Shown: piece by piece, positions 42,703 through 46,883 of the stretch
Position numbering within the stretch: position 1 is the stretch's first letter
Layout of the letters: every line of letters starts with the position of its first letter
Assembly (NCBI GenBank): GCA_017616445.1
Contig: JAFZYE010000032.1
Coordinates: 1 to 46,883 of the forward strand
Direction of reading: 5' to 3'
DNA length: 46,883 nucleotides
Source: Bacteroidaceae bacterium
GTDB taxonomy: Bacteria > Bacteroidota > Bacteroidia > Bacteroidales > Bacteroidaceae
Notes under the pieces: generated by a model
What the model was told of the DNA's origin: nothing
The model's database searches: none
Seen by the model: the letters and a program-made list of their open reading frames with translations, nothing else
Position numbers and translations under genes: made by a program

Positions 42703-43410
42703 ATGTTAGGAACAATCGTAAATACTTCGACCATCGTTCTCGGTAGTCTGATAGGGGCTACGCTGAAGAAGGGTATCAAGCCGCAGTACCAGAATGTGGT
42801 GTTCGTGGCACTGGGTCTCTGTTCTGTGGCTTTGGGACTGAACGCCTTCGTGCAGTTCATGCCGAAGAGCCATTATCCCGTGTTGTTCATCCTCGCTATG
42901 GCGGTGGGTGGAGTCATCGGAGTGGCACTGAAGCTCTCGCAGCGGTTCGATAAGTTGGTGAACCGTAAGCGCAAGACCGACGACAACTCGCCCAAGCTGT
43001 CCGAGGGCCTCTCGACAGGTATCCTGCTCTACTGCATCGGTACCTTCTCCATGCTGGGACCAGTCAATAGTGCGCTGTTGGGCGACAATACCTATCTCTA
43101 CACCAACGCTACACTCGATTTCGTGACCTCGATGGTGCTGTCGGCCACTTATGGCTACGGTATGGTGCTGGCGGCTCCTGTCCTGTTCTGCTGGCAAAGT
43201 GCGTTCTACCTCACAGCAAAGGTGTCGGCTTCGGCCATCAGCAACGACCTCATCACAGAACTCTCGTTGGTGGGAGGACTACTGATTATGGCGAGCGGAC
43301 TTACCATCCTGAAGGTGAAGGACTGCAAGACACTCAACCTGTTGCCTGCCTTGTTCGTCCCAATCATCTTCTTCCTGTTCCGTTCCCTTTTCATCAAACT
43401 CCTCTTCTGA
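42703..43410 (+). CDS. DUF554 family membrane protein
   Basis: 235 residues from the ATG at 42703, with 6-7 hydrophobic segments. MLGTIVNTSTIVLGSLIGATLKKG is the standard N-terminus of DUF554 (YdfK/YqgA) proteins. CIGTFSMLGPVNSALLGD and LDFVTSMVLSATYGYGM follow as expected. The family is a possible transporter of unknown substrate. It has its own promoter. Confidence 0.88.
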   Translation: MLGTIVNTSTIVLGSLIGATLKKGIKPQYQNVVFVALGLCSVALGLNAFVQFMPKSHYPVLFILAMAVGGVIGVALKLSQRFDKLVNRKRKTDDNSPKLSEGLSTGILLYCIGTFSMLGPVNSALLGDNTYLYTNATLDFVTSMVLSATYGYGMVLAAPVLFCWQSAFYLTAKVSASAISNDLITELSLVGGLLIMASGLTILKVKDCKTLNLLPALFVPIIFFLFRSLFIKLLF

Positions 43411-43420
43411 ACTATTCTAC

Positions 43421-43448
43421 ATTATAAATTATAAATTATATATTATTT
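43421..43448 (+). repeat. four-unit heptamer array ATTATAA
   Basis: Units ATTATAA, ATTATAA, ATTATAT, ATTATTT, ending 4 bp before the zinc-ribbon gene. It occupies the leader or promoter region of that gene. Confidence 0.88.
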
Positions 43449-43452
43449 CTCA

Positions 43453-43575
43453 ATGGCTGAACAAAAAGAAGAAAGAGTGTTCCATTGCGGTGAATGCGGT
43501 GGAGTCATCGAAAAGCGACAGATTTTCTGTCCTACATGCGGAAAGAAACTCGACCATTATGATTTCGAGGATTAG
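43453..43575 (+). CDS. zinc-ribbon small protein, 40 residues
   Basis: MAEQKEERVFHCGECGGVIE, then a second pair FCPTCGKKLD: two CxxC knuckles forming a zinc ribbon, with an acidic tail. Function unknown; it may bind nucleic acid or protein. Its end overlaps the likely start of the GH28 gene by 17 bp in a different frame, an unexpected pairing of a cytosolic metal-binding peptide with a secreted pectinase. Confidence 0.75.
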   Translation: MAEQKEERVFHCGECGGVIEKRQIFCPTCGKKLDHYDFED

Positions 43576-44965
43576 AACCCTCATGTTGTTGATGGGCTTG
43601 ACGACTGCTACAGCGGGCTACGCACAGCGTAGTGATGCTTGGACAACAGAATGCCTGCGGATTGAGCAATCAATCCGTAAGCCTAAGTTTGCTGATCATT
43701 CCGTGCTCATCACGAACTATGGAGCTGCCCCCAACTACGATGCTGCAACGAATCAGACGGCCATCAACCGTGCCATCGAAACATGTTCCAGACAGGGTGG
43801 GGGACAGGTGGTCATTCCTGCCGGAGAGTGGCACACGGGTGCCATCCGATTGCAAAGTGGGGTAAACCTCGTGGTGGAGAAAGGTGCACGGGTTTGTTTC
43901 TCGTCCGACACGTCGCTCTATCCCTTGGTACTTACCGCATGGGAAGGGCTGGACATGTACAACTACTCACCACTGATTTATGCCTATCAGGCGAAAGATA
44001 TTGCGGTAACAGGTGAAGGTGTGCTCGACGGATGTGCCTCCAACACAGCTTGGTGGCCTATGTGTGGAGCTGCCCGATACGGATGGACACAGGATACACC
44101 TGAGGCGCAGAGCTACGGCAGTCGTAATGCTCTGCTGAAGATGAGCGATGATGCTGTTCCCATAGAGCAGCGTATCTTCGGAGCAGGTAAGGGTATGCGT
44201 CCGCAGATGATTCAGCTGTACGAATGCGATGGGGTGTTGCTTGAGGGTGTCACCATCCTCAACTCACCTTTCTGGGTGATTCATCCGCTGAAGAGCACGA
44301 ACGTCACGTTACGTGGACTCACCATCGAGAACGCAGGTCCGAATGGTGACGGGTGCGACCCAGAGTCGTGCGACGGTGTTCTTATTGAGAACTGTTATTT
44401 CAATACGGGTGATGACTGCATCGCCATCAAGAGTGGACGTAATGCCGACGGACGGCGTCGTAATATGCCGAGTCAGAATATCATCGTTCGCAACTGCAAG
44501 ATGGCAAACGGACATGGGGGAGTGGTGATAGGGAGCGAGGTGAGCGGAGGTGCCCGTAATATCTTCGTGGAGAACTGCGAGATGGACAGCCCTAACCTTG
44601 AACGTGTCATCCGTCTGAAGACCAACACCTGCCGTGGAGGCGTGACGGAGAATGTATATGTACGTAACGTCAAAGTAGGACAATGCCGCGAGGCGGTATT
44701 GAAAATCAACCTCGTTTACGAACCCCGTGAGCAATCACAACGTGGATTCTACCCTGTGGTGCGCAACATCCATCTTGAGAATGTCAATTGCGAATCGAGC
44801 CGATACGGAGCCTTCATCGACGGCCTGACCGACTCAACGAACGTATATGGTATTCATGTGAAGAACTGCACGTGGAATGGCGTAAAGGAGGACGGAAACC
44901 TCCTGCGTGGACTGATGCGTGACGTGGAGTTTGATCATGTCAAGATAAATGAAAAAGAAATATAG
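43559..44965 (+). CDS. GH28 polygalacturonase-family enzyme
   Basis: 468 residues from the ATG at 43559, which gives the signal peptide MISRIRTLMLLMGLTTATAG; a longer frame starting at 43490 lacks a signal. A right-handed beta-helix with the four GH28 signatures: NGDGCDPESCD, the catalytic TGDDCIAIKS (D285, D286), NGHGGVVIG (H319) and VIRLKTN. It hydrolyses pectic galacturonan, exo or endo, in the periplasm. It overlaps the zinc-ribbon gene and is followed after 17 bp by the HD/nucleotidase gene. Confidence 0.9.
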   Translation: MISRIRTLMLLMGLTTATAGYAQRSDAWTTECLRIEQSIRKPKFADHSVLITNYGAAPNYDAATNQTAINRAIETCSRQGGGQVVIPAGEWHTGAIRLQSGVNLVVEKGARVCFSSDTSLYPLVLTAWEGLDMYNYSPLIYAYQAKDIAVTGEGVLDGCASNTAWWPMCGAARYGWTQDTPEAQSYGSRNALLKMSDDAVPIEQRIFGAGKGMRPQMIQLYECDGVLLEGVTILNSPFWVIHPLKSTNVTLRGLTIENAGPNGDGCDPESCDGVLIENCYFNTGDDCIAIKSGRNADGRRRNMPSQNIIVRNCKMANGHGGVVIGSEVSGGARNIFVENCEMDSPNLERVIRLKTNTCRGGVTENVYVRNVKVGQCREAVLKINLVYEPREQSQRGFYPVVRNIHLENVNCESSRYGAFIDGLTDSTNVYGIHVKNCTWNGVKEDGNLLRGLMRDVEFDHVKINEKEI

Positions 44966-44982
44966 GTAGAAAAAACTTTCCG

Positions 44983-45981
44983 ATGGTGAACATAGAAACA
45001 TTAAGAGAATTTGCTGAATCCAGATGGATGTTGGACGATATGCATGGATTGCCCCATTGGGACCGTGTATACCAGAATGGTCAGCGTCTGCAGGTACCAG
45101 GTGTAGATATGACGGTCGTGAATTGTTTTGCCTACTTACACGATTTGGGTAGGGAAGACAACGGATACGATGTGGAACACGGCCCACGTTCGGCTGAGAT
45201 TGCCAAACCACTTCGTCATACGCTGCTGAAAGAGCTGACAGATGAGCAGTTCGACAAACTCATCAAGGCCTGCCGTCTGCATACCACCTCACGCCGCACA
45301 GGCGATATCACCATTGATACATGCTTCGATGCCGACCGCCTCGACCTACCTCGAGTACATATCATTCCCCATCCCGACAAGATGGCGACATGGAAGGGAA
45401 AACTATTGGCACAGGAGGCTCAGGAGGCACACCTGAGGAAGACGTCGAATCGACCTCGGAAGATTATCTATGTGGATATGGATAATGTCCTCGTCGATTT
45501 CCAGTCTGGTATTGATGCCATGTCGCCTGACCTGCTTCGTGACTATGGCAAAGGAGGAAAATATGGAAAAGTCGATAAAGAAGGGAATCCCATTGGTGAC
45601 AACTACGATGAGATTCCAGGTATCTTTGATGTGATGCGTCCTCTGGGGCAGGGTGTTGAGGCTGTACGGTTCCTTGCTCAGCGGTTCGATGTCTACATCC
45701 TGTCGACCGCTCCTTGGAAGAATCCCTCTGCCTGGGCGGCCAAGGTGAAGTGGGTTGACAAATATCTGGGCGATGTATGCCATAAACGACTGATCATCTC
45801 CCACCATAAGAATCTCTGTCGGGGCGACTATCTGATTGACGACCGTCCCAATAACGGGGCACGTGAGTTCGGCGAGCGTCCTGGGAGTGAATGGATACAG
45901 ATGGGCAGTTCCCGTTTCCCCGATTGGAACGCCATCCTCGAATACATCATGCGAAAAGAAACACAAAATGGCCAGCAGTAA
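44983..45981 (+). CDS. HD-domain phosphohydrolase fused to NT5C-type 5'-nucleotidase
   Basis: 332 residues, cytoplasmic. Residues about 1-150 form an HD domain: HWDRV, YLHDLGRED (H53, D54), HGPRSAEIA, ACRLHT and CFDADRLDL. Residues about 160-332 form a HAD-type 5'(3')-deoxyribonucleotidase: the nucleophile motif IIYVDMDNVLVDF, then ILSTAPWKNPSAW, KRLIISHHKNL and YLIDDRPNNG. Both halves act on phosphate esters, so the fusion probably works in nucleotide salvage or clean-up. It follows GH28 closely, but no functional link is evident. Confidence 0.85.
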   Translation: MVNIETLREFAESRWMLDDMHGLPHWDRVYQNGQRLQVPGVDMTVVNCFAYLHDLGREDNGYDVEHGPRSAEIAKPLRHTLLKELTDEQFDKLIKACRLHTTSRRTGDITIDTCFDADRLDLPRVHIIPHPDKMATWKGKLLAQEAQEAHLRKTSNRPRKIIYVDMDNVLVDFQSGIDAMSPDLLRDYGKGGKYGKVDKEGNPIGDNYDEIPGIFDVMRPLGQGVEAVRFLAQRFDVYILSTAPWKNPSAWAAKVKWVDKYLGDVCHKRLIISHHKNLCRGDYLIDDRPNNGAREFGERPGSEWIQMGSSRFPDWNAILEYIMRKETQNGQQ

Positions 45982-45996
45982 TGCTGACCATTTTTG
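45965..45996. terminator. bidirectional terminator
   Basis: AAATGG-C-CAGCA and TGCTG-A-CCATTTTT form a stem with a short loop and one internal mismatch. It overlaps the end of the HD/nucleotidase gene and can also end the convergent gene at 46021. Confidence 0.65.
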
Positions 45997-46020
45997 TTCC
46001 TCTTATGTGCAAAGCTGGGA

Positions 46021-46545
46021 TTAGAACATCATCATCATGCCGCCCATTCCCATGCCGCCACCCATGCCACGGCCTAAGTTACGGAATATTGATGACATAC
46101 CAGCTGCGGAGCTACGCTGCTGAATGACCATCTGAGCTGCGTGTCCAGGTGAGATGTACTGCTGGAACTTGCGGTAGTATTCCTCATCCGTCTCAGCCTG
46201 CTTCTTCTGACGTGCAAAGTCGTCTGCTATCAGTTTCTCTGCTTCCTCAGCGGTGATTTTCTTGAAGTTGATATCTTCGCCGGCTTTCTGCTCGTAACCG
46301 TTCTTGTCAACGATGTTGCCACGGTTGTTCTGCCATTCCATGTACAATTCGATGAACTTCTCTTTACCCTCTTCGTTAAGCTCAAAGGTAGTTGCCCATG
46401 ATTCTGCCTGCTGCTTATACACTTCCTGTGCATTCATCTCAGACTTCTCGGCATCCTTGTTCTTCTTGCTTTTACTGCTGCTCTGAGCCTGTGCTCCAGC
46501 AACTGCTACAAGTGCGATACAAAGTGTTAATATAATTTTCTTCAT
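46021..46545 (-). CDS. exported helical protein with Gly/Met-rich tail
   Basis: 174 residues from the ATG at 46543-46545, preceded by no useful signal in the longer frame. Signal peptide KKIILTLCIALVAVAGAQA. The mature part is Lys/Glu-rich and helical (EVYKQQAESWATTFELNEEG, FARQKKQAETDEEYYRKFQQ), reminiscent of Spy/LTxxQ-like periplasmic proteins. The end is GRGMGGGMGMGGMMMMF. The Met/Gly tail might bind metal or a membrane; this is a guess. A similar Gly/Met-rich protein lies upstream. Confidence 0.75.
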   Translation of the reverse strand: MKKIILTLCIALVAVAGAQAQSSSKSKKNKDAEKSEMNAQEVYKQQAESWATTFELNEEGKEKFIELYMEWQNNRGNIVDKNGYEQKAGEDINFKKITAEEAEKLIADDFARQKKQAETDEEYYRKFQQYISPGHAAQMVIQQRSSAAGMSSIFRNLGRGMGGGMGMGGMMMMF

Positions 46546-46678
46546 AATCTTATTTAATTTACATTCAATCTTGTCACGACTCGGCAAAACTCAAACACGT
46601 TTGGTTCTGCCCTCGCTGCTCCAAGATGTTCCTATTTGACAATTTACATTTTAGCTGTTCTTCTCGCGACTAAAGTCA

Positions 46679-46706
46679 ATTATGCATTATGAATCATACA
46701 TTATGC
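46679..46706 (+). repeat. four-unit heptamer array ATTATGC
   Basis: Units ATTATGC, ATTATGA, ATCATAC, ATTATGC, between the two Gly/Met-rich genes and 6 bp from the stop of the upstream one. Confidence 0.88.
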
Positions 46707-46712
46707 ATTTCC

Positions 46713-46883
46713 TTAGAAGCCTCCGAAGCCTCCGCCACCGAAGCCGCCGCCGCCGAAGCCGCCGCCTCCGCCGAAGCCGCCACCACCGCCACGGTTGCCA
46801 CCTCGGTTGCCACCCCTATTGCCACCGCCTCCGGGCATTCCGCCGCCAAAGCCTCCCATGCCCATTCCCATTCCGTTGCGCAT
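46713..46883 (-). CDS. Gly/Phe/Met-rich protein, cut by the window edge
   Basis: The readable part is 56 residues. It starts RNGMGMGMGGFGGGMPG at the window edge, continues with NRGG repeats and ends in GGGGF repeats before the TAA. The Met at the edge may be internal, so the true N-terminus is probably outside. Composition resembles the tail of the neighbouring protein at 46021. Function unknown. Confidence 0.6.
   Translation of the reverse strand: MRNGMGMGMGGFGGGMPGGGGNRGGNRGGNRGGGGGFGGGGGFGGGGFGGGGFGGF

Noticed and set aside
1-46883. tRNA or rRNA genes, IS elements
   Set aside because: I saw no cloverleaf with a conserved T-loop, no rRNA motifs and no transposase.

Overview
The window looks like chromosomal DNA of a Prevotella-type member of the Bacteroidales. 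Four things point there. Promoters have the Bacteroidota form (-33 TTG/TTTG, about 19 bp, -7 TAnnTTTG). There is a 1372-residue hybrid two-component regulator with a Reg_prop/Y_Y_Y sensor, kinase, receiver and AraC output. There are a TonB-dependent receptor with a carboxypeptidase-regulatory-like N-domain and several secreted CAZymes ending in the short G-(I/L)-Y-I-...-K-(V/I) tail common in this group. The assignment is by family recognition and promoter grammar, not by a database search.

Layout. 0.1-3.5 kb: an RsmF-like rRNA methyltransferase, a TIGR01212-type radical SAM protein and a small conserved protein, separated by repeat-filled gaps. 3.8-8.8 kb: an apparent operon of a glycosyltransferase fused to a HIT/GalT-like phosphorylase domain (DUF4922), a SpoIID/LytB protein and an AmpG-like permease, probably cell-wall related. 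8.8-10 kb: two small secreted or lipoprotein genes. 10.1-19.1 kb: four tandem paralogous membrane sensor kinases with periplasmic solute-binding-type domains; the phosphoacceptor His and the ATPase domain are split between them. 19.1-20.8 kb: Hsp20 and MetX. 21.0-34.4 kb: a polysaccharide region with the hybrid regulator, a secreted HExxH protein, a broken lipoprotein, a GH30 and a CE1-type esterase. 34.4-38.6 kb: a GNAT gene, a truncated second GNAT and an AT-rich acquired block with two exported proteins and a PIN toxin-antitoxin pair lying between 119-bp direct repeats. 38.8-46.9 kb: a metallo-beta-lactamase-fold protein, a Cys/His-rich small protein with a TonB receptor, DUF554, a zinc-ribbon protein, GH28, an HD/nucleotidase fusion and two Gly/Met-rich proteins.

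Two observations stand out. First, nearly every gap holds tandem arrays with a 7-bp period, usually four units (28 bp). The unit sequence differs from array to array while the period does not. Arrays lie next to promoters (two contain the -33 element), supply stop codons, and are found inside the broken lipoprotein gene. A second, palindromic C/G-rich repeat family sits inside the methyltransferase gene in frame. Second, the four-kinase cluster contains one complete kinase, one with a possible acceptor His but no ATPase domain, and two with intact ATPase motifs but Gln or Asn in place of His. No receiver-domain gene lies next to it.

Several starts were moved downstream of the longest open frame because a -7 promoter element or a signal peptide requires it: metX 19808, secreted protein 25343, DUF554 42703, GH28 43559, the Cys/His-rich protein 39930, and the last Gly/Met-rich protein 46545.
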